Of a DNA stretch of 64,000 nucleotides, positions 18,701 to 26,766 are shown piece after piece. The stretch is from Saprospiraceae bacterium (GTDB lineage: Bacteria > Bacteroidota > Bacteroidia > Chitinophagales > Saprospiraceae): the NCBI GenBank assembly GCA_019638385.1, contig JAHBTW010000010.1, positions 62,001 through 126,000 on the forward strand, written 5' to 3'. Each line of letters starts with the position of its first letter. The first letter of the stretch is position 1. The notes under the pieces are model-generated. The model made no database searches, had not been told where the DNA came from, and worked only from the letters and a program-made list of their open reading frames with translations. Both the position numbers and the translations under genes were made by a program.

Positions 18701-19891
18701 CAGGTTGAGCAATTGCGGCGCCGAATCGCCGGGGACGATATAGCCGGGGTTTTCGATGCGGAATGTCCAATTGTAAGGAGGCTTTGTTCGTTCCTCTACG
18801 GCAGCGGAAAGATAGCGGCGGCGGCGTTCGCGCCATTGCAACAAAGCCCACAAGCCCACGGCGGCCAAAATAACCATTGCCGTCTTGGCCACCCAGGCAT
18901 ATTTTCGGTAAAGCCCGATGATGAACTGCCGGCCCTTGTCGGGTAGCAGGCTGTTGATGTCGCGAGGGTAAGGCAATATTTTTGCGGCAGGCCCCGGCTC
19001 TCCGGCGCCCTTCACCAAGTCCATACCGGCCAAGGCATCGGCTGCATCTTGTCCGGCGCCGGGTTGTAACACAATTACAAAAAAAGTAGTGTCCCTGCGG
19101 GAAGAAGAAAAAATGGCTTCGACCGGCACGGTATCGCGGGCAAAGTCAAGGGAATCTTTGGCAATGTAGGTGAAACGCCCGGAGTTTTCCACCGCAAAAG
19201 CCCCGAAGACCGTATCGGCGCCGGCGGTTCCACCCGGCAGTAACACCGCGAGCAACAGCGAATCGCCCTCAAACTTGCGCACATACTGCACGAGTGTATC
19301 GCCAGGTTGCAGGGCATACTCCCGGTAGTCGGGCGGAGGCAAGGCCAGCGGCTCAAAGTGAACGACTTGTTTCAAACCCACCCCCGCTACAATGGCCAGC
19401 AATTGGGCTGCCAGCCATATCCGGCGCTTTCTTTTGGATGCCACTGTGCGACGGATGAAATACCCGGCCGCCAAAATGGACACGAGCACCAGGGCGATGG
19501 TAGGATTGCGCCAGGGCTGAAACACTTCCACGTCGAGCAGATAACCGCCCAATATGCTGAACAACCCCGTCATGACTAAGAGCAAATTGCGCCACACGCG
19601 GGCTTCGTACTTATACACCGCCGTGACGGAAGGCGCCGCTGCGGCAGCTATCAAATCTTTTGTACGGGTAAGACACTGGCGAAAGAGTTCGTAAAACTGC
19701 TCCTGCTCCTGCCGGTTGCGGGCAAACAAAGGGCACAATAAACTCGCCAGGCGCTCCGGCGGCGTATCCTCCGGCAGGCGGCGCAACAACTCCTGTACCT
19801 GCAACTGCTTGCCCGTGCCCATATCGTAGCCGTCGGCTTCGAGGGCAGTGGTCAATTCAGCAAGAAGGTAGTAAATGGTGCTATCGGTCAT
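15758..19891 (-). CDS. Multidomain membrane protein: VWA-like region, WG repeats, OmpA domain
   Basis: 1377 residues, not a recognised single family. Order: an N-terminal helical region (1-90) resembling that of CoxE/VWA proteins; two or three membrane helices (about 98-180); a periplasmic segment; a membrane helix (AKTAMVILAAVGLWALLQW, about 335-353); a VWA-like alpha/beta region (about 375-540, PPDYLLLIDRQSPNDHRAML) whose canonical metal site is not evident; a helical region; a further membrane helix (WALPLWFLFSMFVLAYS, near 785); a Cna-B-like sandwich (about 958-1020, RGRVLDANRGAAVSGVTV); WG repeats (about 1050-1160, FGYVDAQGKIVIPPNY, LWGYLDRQGREVIAPQFE); and a C-terminal OmpA-like domain (GFTDDTEAKTPGLAVRRAES). 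Peptidoglycan tethering follows from the OmpA homology. The first 11 bp overlap the upstream methyltransferase gene, so they are probably translationally coupled. Confidence 0.8.
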   Translation of the reverse strand: MTDSTIYYLLAELTTALEADGYDMGTGKQLQVQELLRRLPEDTPPERLASLLCPLFARNRQEQEQFYELFRQCLTRTKDLIAAAAAPSVTAVYKYEARVWRNLLLVMTGLFSILGGYLLDVEVFQPWRNPTIALVLVSILAAGYFIRRTVASKRKRRIWLAAQLLAIVAGVGLKQVVHFEPLALPPPDYREYALQPGDTLVQYVRKFEGDSLLLAVLLPGGTAGADTVFGAFAVENSGRFTYIAKDSLDFARDTVPVEAIFSSSRRDTTFFVIVLQPGAGQDAADALAGMDLVKGAGEPGPAAKILPYPRDINSLLPDKGRQFIIGLYRKYAWVAKTAMVILAAVGLWALLQWRERRRRYLSAAVEERTKPPYNWTFRIENPGYIVPGDSAPQLLNLLRRRTREDMFALDIPATIRATVQKLGMAQFKYRQLTSPPDYLLLIDRQSPNDHRAMLFDWMFRHFRRQEAPLERYFFEGDLRLCFNEKHPGGIPLRELQHRFGNSRLLVLSHGRQLLSPLSGRLERWTSLLADWRRRALLSPMPLRSWGRNEDRLGELFAVLPATMEGWGAAVEQLDALDPRNTSEMIAGMEDLPLEPIRLEGDLIPSLQQHFSQPVLDWIAACAVYPLLQWELTLALGQELSSQEAPLLHFDNAFQLTRLPWFVAGRIPEAARSELIDYLAERGLEERVRHTIHELLGQGAQPDPASVAYEEYRANAALNELAFTQSARKRAELQDELEGLQAAGHTMDAVAFRYMKKPPGRADFVIPQMLKRLAAPVNHLSPAWKDWLWALPLWFLFSMFVLAYSPSFNVCPGNSEFSTYQEVDMCISTPREMLWYKEMFLADYVAAGDTVSANKMLAECTKLLAGLSAEDSLSFFKNAAVLYFNKGTVEYLVWEIDSSYEFSPETYWPDGLCYWFHKAHEIDLSAGGVADAEMLWAADRCLPLSGQAINDLPLPEDEAKPIQLRGRVLDANRGAAVSGVTVSAAAFQAQSDRNGYYNLTLPATAGGKTLSIRFEKRDYETAQQSYLITPGEALPDKRLTPVVTDPNRLQTFASKGLYGLRDAKGRVIIEALYNLIEYDAGGDWYRVQQQSRAGLRFGYVDAQGKIVIPPNYRSLGFLRDGLVRAEADLWGYLDRQGREVIAPQFERAGDFSNGRAQVSLVVNKKRETFNIDKTGKCIANCPVVSPGVTERQPTRLPFSGETVLYFDENIPAAAGAAYSDLLRQYYAKRQEYAMPRQQVQQNNIGTATFDISNFFDQELNGNAASFEERLREVLGVLQKDLQAGEQIILTIKGFTDDTEAKTPGLAVRRAESVRDWVLGYANGAFGIHQKTGKFVIRTEAGGDQGIRGKEPPGGEWLRLARQRRATAVFSVLNPKLTY

Positions 19892-20537
19892 TGCCGCCTG
19901 CTATTTTTTGCGCCGCATAAAGGTAGTGACGAAATAACAACTCCTGTTTTAAAATTATTTTCCGGTAGATGACGAAACCCCGTTGCGCCATCATGGCCCT
20001 GTATTCAGCATCGTCAAATTGCTGCGGGTGCAAAATGTCGCCGGGCAACAATCGAAACAGGTGTTTAAAAAATCCGAACCGGTGCGCATCTACCGATAAG
20101 AGCAAGGTTCCCTCTGGCGCTACGGCTTGCGCCAATACGTCGAAACTCCTTTCTATATCGTGCACATGATTCACTGCGTTTAGACAAAATACAACCGGAT
20201 AGGCCGTCGGCGGGCGAAATGTTTCCAGCGCCTGCGTGAAGAACCGTACATAAGGATAGTGCTCCTTTCGGAAAACGCTCAGCCCCGCCTCGTAGGCATC
20301 CAACAGCGGATCGAGGGCATCTACGGCTTGTTCCTGCAAAATAATAAAAATGCCCGCCGGACCGCAACCGGCATCCAATACGCGCTCGCCCGGCTGCGGC
20401 GCAAAGCCGGCCTCCTCCAGCACCCGGCGCCAGTAAATCGCCTTGCGATGCAGATACTCCGCCGGTTCCTGCCTGCGCAGATACTGCTTCCACCATTTCA
20501 ATTCCGCTTTTTGTGCCCATTGCCAGCGCAGGTTCAT
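19881..20537 (-). CDS. Class I SAM-dependent methyltransferase
   Basis: 218 residues. Motif I is VLDAGCGPAGIFIILQEQ (about residues 66-83), followed by an acidic post-I motif (VDALDPLLDAYE), and motif IV region VVFCLNAVNHVHDIE. The C-terminal half has GTLLLSVDAHRFGFFKHLFR. Methyltransferase fold is clear; the acceptor is not. It lies first in a two-gene unit with the 1377-residue envelope protein, overlapping it by 11 bp, so the pair may share a function. Confidence 0.85.
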   Translation of the reverse strand: MNLRWQWAQKAELKWWKQYLRRQEPAEYLHRKAIYWRRVLEEAGFAPQPGERVLDAGCGPAGIFIILQEQAVDALDPLLDAYEAGLSVFRKEHYPYVRFFTQALETFRPPTAYPVVFCLNAVNHVHDIERSFDVLAQAVAPEGTLLLSVDAHRFGFFKHLFRLLPGDILHPQQFDDAEYRAMMAQRGFVIYRKIILKQELLFRHYLYAAQKIAGGNDR

Positions 20538-20580
20538 ACCGCCCGTTTTTCCTTAGGCAAGCAAAGTAAGGCTTATTCAT

Positions 20581-20588
20581 TATCTTTG
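20581..20588 (+). promoter_or_regulatory. -7-like box for the Smr gene
   Basis: TATCTTTG, an exact TAnnTTTG match 25 bp upstream of the ATG at 20614. No convincing -33 TTG lies at the right distance. Confidence 0.4.
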
Positions 20589-20613
20589 GCCATTCATTGT
20601 TCAAATTTCTGCT

Positions 20614-21648
20614 ATGCTTTTCGCAAAAGGTACCCGAGTTCGTCTTCGCCATTCTCATGACAAGGGGGTGGTGACGGAAATATTGGACAAAGAACTCCTG
20701 ATGGTGCAGTTGGACGGCGAAGACATGGAGATTCCCGTTTTCACAGAAGACCTGGAAAGAGCCGAAAACGAAAGCCCCGGAAGAGCGCCCGCAAAAATCA
20801 TCGGCTCCCCTACCCCGCCCAAAACACCCCCTGCGCCGCCTGCTGCCACCGTAGAAACGCAATACGCCATCCTGAAAAGTTTCGGCATCCAGTTGGCGTT
20901 TGATCCGGCTATCGAAGGCGCGTTTCGCCTGTATTTGCTCAACGATACCAACTACGATTATTTATTTCACTTCGCGTTCCTCTCCGACGGAAAGATAAAA
21001 TTCGATGCCGACGGGAAAATTAATGCCGTGAGCGCGCTGGAATTGGGCACGATGCCAATAGACGATCTCAATGCAACTCCGGAGGCGCATCTGGAGTGCC
21101 GCAAGATTATGACCGACGGCCCCGGCCCGCCGATGCACAAAGAATTGAAGATCAAAGCCAAGAAGTTTTTTTCAAAAACCGTAACGGCGCCTATTCTCAA
21201 TCGTCCGGTACATCTATACCGCATCTTTGATCGCAACGAGTCCTCCCCTGAGCAGGTCAAGCAGGAGGAAGACCTCAAAACTTACACCCTGCGAAAAGCC
21301 GTGCCCAACAGTCGCCGCAATCTCAATACCGTACAATTGCCACACGAAGTGGCGGAGTATGCCGGGTTTATTCCCGAAATTGACCTGCACATCGAAAATC
21401 TGACGGATCGCGCTGCTAAAATGAGCAACGCAGAAATCATGCGCATTCAGCTATCTCATTTTGAGCGATTTATGGACAAGGCGTTGCGCGTGGGCGCCGA
21501 GCGGGTTTTTATCATTCACGGCGTCGGAAAAGGCCGCCTTCGCGATGCCATCGCCACCCGCCTCATGCAAATGGAATATGTAAAAACCTTCCAAAACAAC
21601 TATCACCCCCGCTACGGCTTCGGCGCAACGGAGGTGATATTGAGGTGA
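20614..21648 (+). CDS. DUF2027/Smr-domain protein
   Basis: 344 residues. The N-terminus is an SH3-like fold (FAKGTRVRLRHSHDKGVVTEI) typical of the DUF2027 proteins of Bacteroidota. The central region is beta-rich (NYDYLFHFAFLSDGKIKF). The C-terminal 85 residues are an Smr domain: IDLHIENLTDRA (the DLHG-like motif, here DLHI), VFIIHGVGKGRLRDAI (HGxGxG loop) and the terminal FGATEVILR. Smr domains bind or nick nucleic acid in MutS2-type proteins; here there is no MutS part. Precise role unknown. Confidence 0.88.
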   Translation: MLFAKGTRVRLRHSHDKGVVTEILDKELLMVQLDGEDMEIPVFTEDLERAENESPGRAPAKIIGSPTPPKTPPAPPAATVETQYAILKSFGIQLAFDPAIEGAFRLYLLNDTNYDYLFHFAFLSDGKIKFDADGKINAVSALELGTMPIDDLNATPEAHLECRKIMTDGPGPPMHKELKIKAKKFFSKTVTAPILNRPVHLYRIFDRNESSPEQVKQEEDLKTYTLRKAVPNSRRNLNTVQLPHEVAEYAGFIPEIDLHIENLTDRAAKMSNAEIMRIQLSHFERFMDKALRVGAERVFIIHGVGKGRLRDAIATRLMQMEYVKTFQNNYHPRYGFGATEVILR

Positions 21649-21713
21649 GGAACGTCGAGCAACTTATCCACGCCACGTTCCTTAGCGGTAAAGCCCTTTT
21701 TCGGCGTGCGCCA

Positions 21714-23243
21714 TCAGCGCGCTACTACCACGCGCCTTACTTCCCGGCCTTCTTCATGATCAAGCGTGAGCATATAAATGCCCGGCTGAAGCGCTTCCAC
21801 ATTGAAATCGAAAGAAGTAGCGCCGGTATTGATCCGTTGTTTGCCGTATTGACGCGCCACTTGGCCGGCAGTATTATACAAGGTAAATACGCCCTCAAAT
21901 CCGCGCGACGCCTGTAAATTGATCTGAATAGAACCCTGCGCATACACCGGGTTGGGAGCAATGCTCCATTCATTGAGGTCGGTGATATCGGTCGTGTTCA
22001 CAATGGTGTTATTCGTTTGGAAAGTACCTGACTGCGTGAACGTGGCACAAGTCCGATAGGCATTGTAAGGCCGTATTCTCCAAAAATAAGAGCGATTCGG
22101 CTCCAGCGTAGTGACCGTGTGGTTGTTGGTACCGGAAACAATGATCCGAAGCGGATTGATGGTATAAGAAGCGGCCCGGTCAATTTCCAGCAGGTAAAAA
22201 TCGGCGCCGGCCACGGCAGTCCATTGAAAATTCACTGCATTGTATCCGGGAGGAATGGCGCCGCCGACCGGATAAGTGAGCACAGGCGTTTCGGTGATTT
22301 CGGTTAGGTTGGGCACAAAAGTGGAACGCAGGTAGTTGCGGCTGGAATGATTGTAGTCCGCCCACATCAGGTCCACTTGGGTTGGAGAAAAGTAGTACTC
22401 ATCTCGTGGGCAGAAGTCAAAATAGCTCATAAACAGTTTCTCATCGGGGTTTATAAAAACGCCCGTAGGGTCTTGAGCAATGTTGTAGTTGCATGTGGGA
22501 TAGCCCAGACCGTTGTAATCGGGCGGCGTATCGCAGATATAATCTCCTGCAGTGTCGCAGTTGCTGCCGTTTTGCCGCTCGGTGGGTACGCCGCCGGGAG
22601 AAATAATGGGGGCCGGATTGCCGATAGACGGCGACCACGGAGTGGCATCCCAGCCATTGTGCGTATGGGCGAGATCAAAAAAATGACCGAACTCATGCGG
22701 CAGGGTAACCGAGTTTGCCCTTACCTCACTGCGGCGGATGACGACCCAGTCGCGCTGCGGGTTGTAGTATCCCAGAACGATCGTGGTCTCACCCGGAGTA
22801 GGCGCCACCGGAGTGGCGAGGTCCACGATCCAAACGTTGAGCGCTGTGGGATCCCGGAGCAAATTCATTACCGTACCTGCGGTATATTGGGTACTATAGA
22901 TGGCGTTATTGTTGATGTTGTCGTTCATGCCTTTGATATAAAACTGCATGTCCATGTCGGCGAAGTCTTGATTGAGCCGGCAGAGTTGTTCGAGCACCCG
23001 CCAATGTTCTACGCGCCCCTGACCGGCCGTATTGGCTACCAGGTGAAATCTCACCGGCACATACACGGTGCTGCGAAATTGCACCGGGTTATCAGCAAGC
23101 GTCTGCTTGTTTCGCAATAAGCGCTCTGTAATTATGTCCTGCCATTCGCCGCCGCTGTTGCCGCATCGGCTGTGATTGGTTTGTGCATGTAGTGCCATCC
23201 CACCGCAGAAAAGGAGGATTGCCGCAACCATTAATTTTTTCAT
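21714..23243 (-). CDS. Secreted M43-type zinc metalloprotease with T9SS type A signal (copy 1)
   Basis: About 509 residues from the ATG at 23241-23243 (MKKLMVAAILLFCGGMALHAQ signal peptide); an extra 13 codons upstream are unlikely. The metzincin motif HEFGHFFDLAHTHNGWD supplies three zinc ligands and the base; CDTPPDYNG and FMSYFDFCPRDEYYFSPTQ fit the cytophagalysin/pappalysin group with its Met-turn. A fibronectin-like domain (about residues 325-425, NRSYFWRIRPYNAYR) and a C-terminal T9SS type A domain (WSIAPNPVYAQG to LQPGIYMLTLDHEEGREV) follow. Only 45 bp separate it from the upstream paralogue; the two probably share one transcript. Confidence 0.92.
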   Translation of the reverse strand: MKKLMVAAILLFCGGMALHAQTNHSRCGNSGGEWQDIITERLLRNKQTLADNPVQFRSTVYVPVRFHLVANTAGQGRVEHWRVLEQLCRLNQDFADMDMQFYIKGMNDNINNNAIYSTQYTAGTVMNLLRDPTALNVWIVDLATPVAPTPGETTIVLGYYNPQRDWVVIRRSEVRANSVTLPHEFGHFFDLAHTHNGWDATPWSPSIGNPAPIISPGGVPTERQNGSNCDTAGDYICDTPPDYNGLGYPTCNYNIAQDPTGVFINPDEKLFMSYFDFCPRDEYYFSPTQVDLMWADYNHSSRNYLRSTFVPNLTEITETPVLTYPVGGAIPPGYNAVNFQWTAVAGADFYLLEIDRAASYTINPLRIIVSGTNNHTVTTLEPNRSYFWRIRPYNAYRTCATFTQSGTFQTNNTIVNTTDITDLNEWSIAPNPVYAQGSIQINLQASRGFEGVFTLYNTAGQVARQYGKQRINTGATSFDFNVEALQPGIYMLTLDHEEGREVRRVVVAR

Positions 23244-23288
23244 CGTCAAAGCTATTTTTAGAAAAATAAATCTCTCTTTCATAATGCC

Positions 23289-24809
23289 TCATCGGGTCAC
23301 TACCACCCGCCGTACTTCCCGGCCTTCCTCGTGGTCGAGTGCAAGGATGTATATGCCCGGCTGAAGGGCTTCCACATCAAAGTCAAAAGTAGTATTCCCC
23401 GGGTTAATCCGGCGCATACCGTATTGCTGCGCCACTTGTCCGGCAATGTTGTACAGCGTAAACACGCCTTCAAACCCTCGCGCAGCCTCCAGATTGATCT
23501 GCATGACGCTCTGTGCAAAAACCGGATTGGGTGAGATGGTCCACTCGTTGAGGTCGGTGATGTCGGTCGTATTTACGGTCACATTATTGGTGCGGAAAGT
23601 AGCCACCGGCGTAAAGAGCGCACAGGTACGGTAGGCATTATAGGGGCGTATCCGCCAATAGTAAGTGCGGTTCGGCTCCAGATTGGTGACGGTAAAGCTA
23701 TTGGCGCCGGACACGATAAAAATGGATGGGTTGATGGTAAAAGTAGCCGCCCGGTCAATTTCCAGCAGGTAATGATCGGCGCCGGCCACCGCAGTCCATT
23801 GGAAGTTGATGGAATTATACCCCGGTGCAAATTCATTTTCAATCGGAAAAGTAAGCAGGGGCGTTTCCGTGATTTCTGTAAGATTGGGCACAAAATTGGT
23901 GCGCAGGTAGGCGCGGGCGGGCCGGTTGTAGTCCACCCACATCAGGTCCTGTTGGGTTGGTGAGAAATAATACTCATCGCGCACGCAATTGAGGAAGTAG
24001 CTCATGAAGAGTTGTTCGTCGGGATTGATGAACGCCCCCGTAGGGTCCTGAGCAATGTTGTAATTGCAACCGCTGAACCCGAACCCGTTGTAATCCGGCG
24101 GAGTATCGCAGATGTAGTCGCCGGAAGTATTGCAATTGGCGCCGTCTTGCCGCTCGGTGGGTACGCCGCCGGGCGATGTCGTGGGGGAGGGATTGCCGAT
24201 GTCGGACGACCAGGGAGTGGAGTCCCAGCCGTTGTGGGTATGAGGAAGGCTGAAAAAATGGCCGACCTCATGAGGCAGGGTCACCCTGCTGGCGCCTGTC
24301 TGGTCGCGCCGCATGACGACCCAGTCGCGCTGGGGGCTGTAATAGCCCAAAATGGTACCCTGGCCGCTCCCGCCTGCGGAAGGCGTGGCTACATCCACAA
24401 TCCAGATGTTGAGCGCAGCCGGATCCCTCAAAAGGTTCATAATGGTGCCGGCGGTATATTGTGTGCTGTAAATGGCGTTGTTGTTGATGTTGTCGTTCAA
24501 TCCGTTGATATAGAATTGCATATCCAGATCGGCAAAATCCTGATTGAGCCGGCAGAGTTGTTCCAGTACACGACCGTGGGTTACGCGGCCCTGCCCGTTA
24601 GTGTTGGCCACCATGTGAAACCGGACGGGGATGTAAACGGTACTTCGGAACTGCACCGGGTTGTCGGCAAGCGCTTGTTTGTTTTGCAGCAGGCGCTCGG
24701 TGAGTATTTCCTGCCATTCGCCGCCGCCGTTACCGCAAGGCCCGTCATGCGTTTGCGCTATGCCGAAGGAAGCAGCGCAAAGAAGAAAGATGGTTGCTAA
24801 AAATTTCAT
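23289..24809 (-). CDS. Secreted M43-type zinc metalloprotease with T9SS type A signal (copy 2)
   Basis: 506 residues with signal peptide MKFLATIFLLCAASFGIAQ. Same architecture as the downstream gene: catalytic HEVGHFFSLPHTHNGWD, CDTPPDYNGFGFSG, Met-turn FMSYFLNCVRDEYYFSPTQ, a fibronectin-like domain and a type A sorting domain. The two proteins are collinear and visibly very similar along their whole length, so this is a recent tandem duplication. Substitutions around the active site (F/V after HE, D/S before L, A/P before H) hint at shifted specificity, which is inference. It is first in the transcript. Confidence 0.92.
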   Translation of the reverse strand: MKFLATIFLLCAASFGIAQTHDGPCGNGGGEWQEILTERLLQNKQALADNPVQFRSTVYIPVRFHMVANTNGQGRVTHGRVLEQLCRLNQDFADLDMQFYINGLNDNINNNAIYSTQYTAGTIMNLLRDPAALNIWIVDVATPSAGGSGQGTILGYYSPQRDWVVMRRDQTGASRVTLPHEVGHFFSLPHTHNGWDSTPWSSDIGNPSPTTSPGGVPTERQDGANCNTSGDYICDTPPDYNGFGFSGCNYNIAQDPTGAFINPDEQLFMSYFLNCVRDEYYFSPTQQDLMWVDYNRPARAYLRTNFVPNLTEITETPLLTFPIENEFAPGYNSINFQWTAVAGADHYLLEIDRAATFTINPSIFIVSGANSFTVTNLEPNRTYYWRIRPYNAYRTCALFTPVATFRTNNVTVNTTDITDLNEWTISPNPVFAQSVMQINLEAARGFEGVFTLYNIAGQVAQQYGMRRINPGNTTFDFDVEALQPGIYILALDHEEGREVRRVVVTR

Positions 24810-24848
24810 TTTAATGATTTAAGAACTTTCAAAACAAATACCAGACTA

Positions 24849-24882
24849 CAAAATTAATAAGCCTTTCCCGGATTCTGTTCAA
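24849..24882 (-). promoter_or_regulatory. Promoter of the tandem protease genes
   Basis: On the minus strand: TTG, 23 bases, TAATTTTG. The -7 box matches fully and the spacing is at the upper limit. Predicted start is about 33 bases before the ATG at 24809. Confidence 0.45.
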
Positions 24883-24982
24883 ACCTTGTGTATTTTGTCC
24901 GACATTAGAGCCATAGCGCCGAAGGCTTTCGTAGAGTAACCCCCTTCATTTGTCTATGCGTACAGGTGTCGGAGGAAACTAT

Positions 24983-24990
24983 TATCTTTG
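24983..24990 (+). promoter_or_regulatory. -7-like box of the 25-28 kb operon
   Basis: TATCTTTG, an exact -7 consensus 38 bp upstream of the ATG at 25029. A TTTG at 24949 is too distant to serve as its -33 partner. A Shine-Dalgarno-like GGAAGGA lies 9-16 bases before the ATG and favours 25029 over the earlier in-frame ATG at 24966. Confidence 0.4.
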
Positions 24991-25028
24991 CTACCGCTTA
25001 TTATTGCACCGAACCGGAAGGACATTGT

Positions 25029-25688
25029 ATGCTTAAAAATTTGAAGTCATTGTTTGTTGTGGAAGAGGCGGGGTCGAGGAAAGCTGCCCCGGCCGGTGAC
25101 GCTTCTGCCGAAGCAGCCGACGCCCCGTCAAAGGTACACGCCATTCCTCAGTCGCAAGAAGGCAACCCCGGGCAGGTTTCCCAAAAGTTTATGGACATCC
25201 TGTTCAAAGCGATGGAAGACAACAACCCGGATGGTTTTGACTACATGGAGTTTCGCCAATCGCTGGCTTCTCTGAAAAAAATGCCGATGGACGAGCAAAC
25301 CCGTTTCCAGTCGGCATTTGCCATGGCCCAAACACTCGGCGCCACACCCTCCAAACTCTTAGATTCGGCCATGCATTACATCGCCGTGCTCAACCGGGAG
25401 GAACAGCAGTTTGAACAGGCCCTCGCTGCACAGAAAGCCAAACAAATCGGCAGCAAAGAGGAAGAAATGCTCCGTTTGGAACAAACCGTACAGGCCAAAA
25501 CTGAACAGATCAGACAACTCACCGCCGAGATAGAAGCCCACCAAAAACAAGCGGGCCAACTCCAAAAAGAAATCGGACAGGCATCTGCCAAAGTAGAAAC
25601 CACCAAAAATGATTTCATTGCTTCCTACAATGCACTCGTGGAGCAAATACAGGCCGATGTGGACAGCATGAAAAAATTTCTGAAATAA
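25029..25688 (+). CDS. Unrecognised soluble coiled-coil protein, first gene of an envelope operon
   Basis: 219 residues without signal peptide or membrane helix. The N-terminal 40 residues are Ala/Pro-rich and look disordered. Residues 50-120 form a helical domain (FMDILFKAMEDNNPDGFDYM, FQSAFAMAQTLGATPSKLLD). From about 130 to the end is a continuous coiled coil (MLRLEQTVQAKTEQIRQLTA, GQASAKVETTKNDFIAS). The family is not recognised. It is followed 25 bp later by the PspA-like membrane protein, which suggests joint action at the inner membrane. Confidence 0.75.
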   Translation: MLKNLKSLFVVEEAGSRKAAPAGDASAEAADAPSKVHAIPQSQEGNPGQVSQKFMDILFKAMEDNNPDGFDYMEFRQSLASLKKMPMDEQTRFQSAFAMAQTLGATPSKLLDSAMHYIAVLNREEQQFEQALAAQKAKQIGSKEEEMLRLEQTVQAKTEQIRQLTAEIEAHQKQAGQLQKEIGQASAKVETTKNDFIASYNALVEQIQADVDSMKKFLK

Positions 25689-25713
25689 TAAACAAATAAT
25701 AAATTAACTATAC

Positions 25714-26736
25714 ATGGACACAATGCAAGACATGAAGCCCAAATCTTTCTGGAAGCGCCCCGAAGGCGTCACCGGGCTGATATTTTTGGCCGCGCTCGCA
25801 GCCGGCGGTGTATTTTTAGTCACCGCCTTGCCCTGGGCAACCATCTTCGCCAACACCCTGTATCTGGCAGGCACCTTAGCCGTATTGGGCGCAGTGGTAT
25901 ATATGGTATTGGATCCCAAGGTGCGCAACCTCGTTTGGTACATGTACAAAAGCGTAATGCGCGCTGTAACAGGTTGGTTTGTTCAAATTGACCCCGTGGG
26001 CATTCTCAAATCGTATGTGGAAAGCCTGCAGGAAAATCTCCGCAAAATGAACAAGCAGATCAGCCAGTTGCGGGGGCAGATGCACAAGCTGCAGGAGATC
26101 ATTCACAACAACAAAAAGCAGATAGAGAGCAACTTGCAGCTCGCCAGCAAAGCCCGCGAAAGCAACAAGCAAAACATCATGATCCTCAAGTCGCGCCAGG
26201 CCGGCCGGCTCAAGGACTCCAATCTCAAGCTGGAAGACCTCTATCGCAAAATGGAAATCCTGTACCGGGTGCTCACCAAAATGTACGAGAACTCTCAGGT
26301 ACTCATGGAGGATATTCAAGATCAGGTGAAGGTAAAAGAACAGGAGCGCAAGGCCATACACGCCAGCTACGGCGCCATGCGCTCGGCTATGAGTATCATC
26401 TCCGGCGACCCCGATAAGCGCGCTATGTTTGACATGGCCATGGAGTCCATCGCCGAAGACGTGGCCAATAAGGTAGGCGAAATGGAGCGCTTTATGGAAA
26501 TGTCGTCCAGCTTCATGGATTCCATTGACCTCCAAAACGGCATATTCGAAGAAGAGGGCCTCAAAATGCTCGAAAAGTGGGAGACAGAAGGCGTTTCGCT
26601 CATCCTCGGCAAAGAAAAGGACACCCTTCTGTTGCAGGCCAACAATCCTTCGGACGTGCTCGATCTCAATGCCCCCATCAAACAGCCTATGCGCGAGCCG
26701 GGGCATCGCAACCAATACGACACCCTTTTTGAATAA
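25714..26736 (+). CDS. Membrane-anchored PspA-like coiled-coil protein
   Basis: 340 residues. Two adjacent hydrophobic helices (VTGLIFLAALAAGGVFLVTA and IFANTLYLAGTLAVLGAVVY, about residues 20-66) are followed by a long cytoplasmic-type helical region (95-300) with heptads (LRKMNKQISQLRGQMHKLQE, SNLKLEDLYRKMEILYRVLT). This recalls PspA/IM30 stress proteins but with an integral membrane anchor; the resemblance is structural, not a firm family call. The C-terminal tail is short and polar. Middle gene of the three-gene operon, 31 bp before the SBP-OmpA fusion gene. Confidence 0.7.
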   Translation: MDTMQDMKPKSFWKRPEGVTGLIFLAALAAGGVFLVTALPWATIFANTLYLAGTLAVLGAVVYMVLDPKVRNLVWYMYKSVMRAVTGWFVQIDPVGILKSYVESLQENLRKMNKQISQLRGQMHKLQEIIHNNKKQIESNLQLASKARESNKQNIMILKSRQAGRLKDSNLKLEDLYRKMEILYRVLTKMYENSQVLMEDIQDQVKVKEQERKAIHASYGAMRSAMSIISGDPDKRAMFDMAMESIAEDVANKVGEMERFMEMSSSFMDSIDLQNGIFEEEGLKMLEKWETEGVSLILGKEKDTLLLQANNPSDVLDLNAPIKQPMREPGHRNQYDTLFE

Positions 26737-26766
26737 TTTGAATAATCTTAAAATCCAACTGTCATC

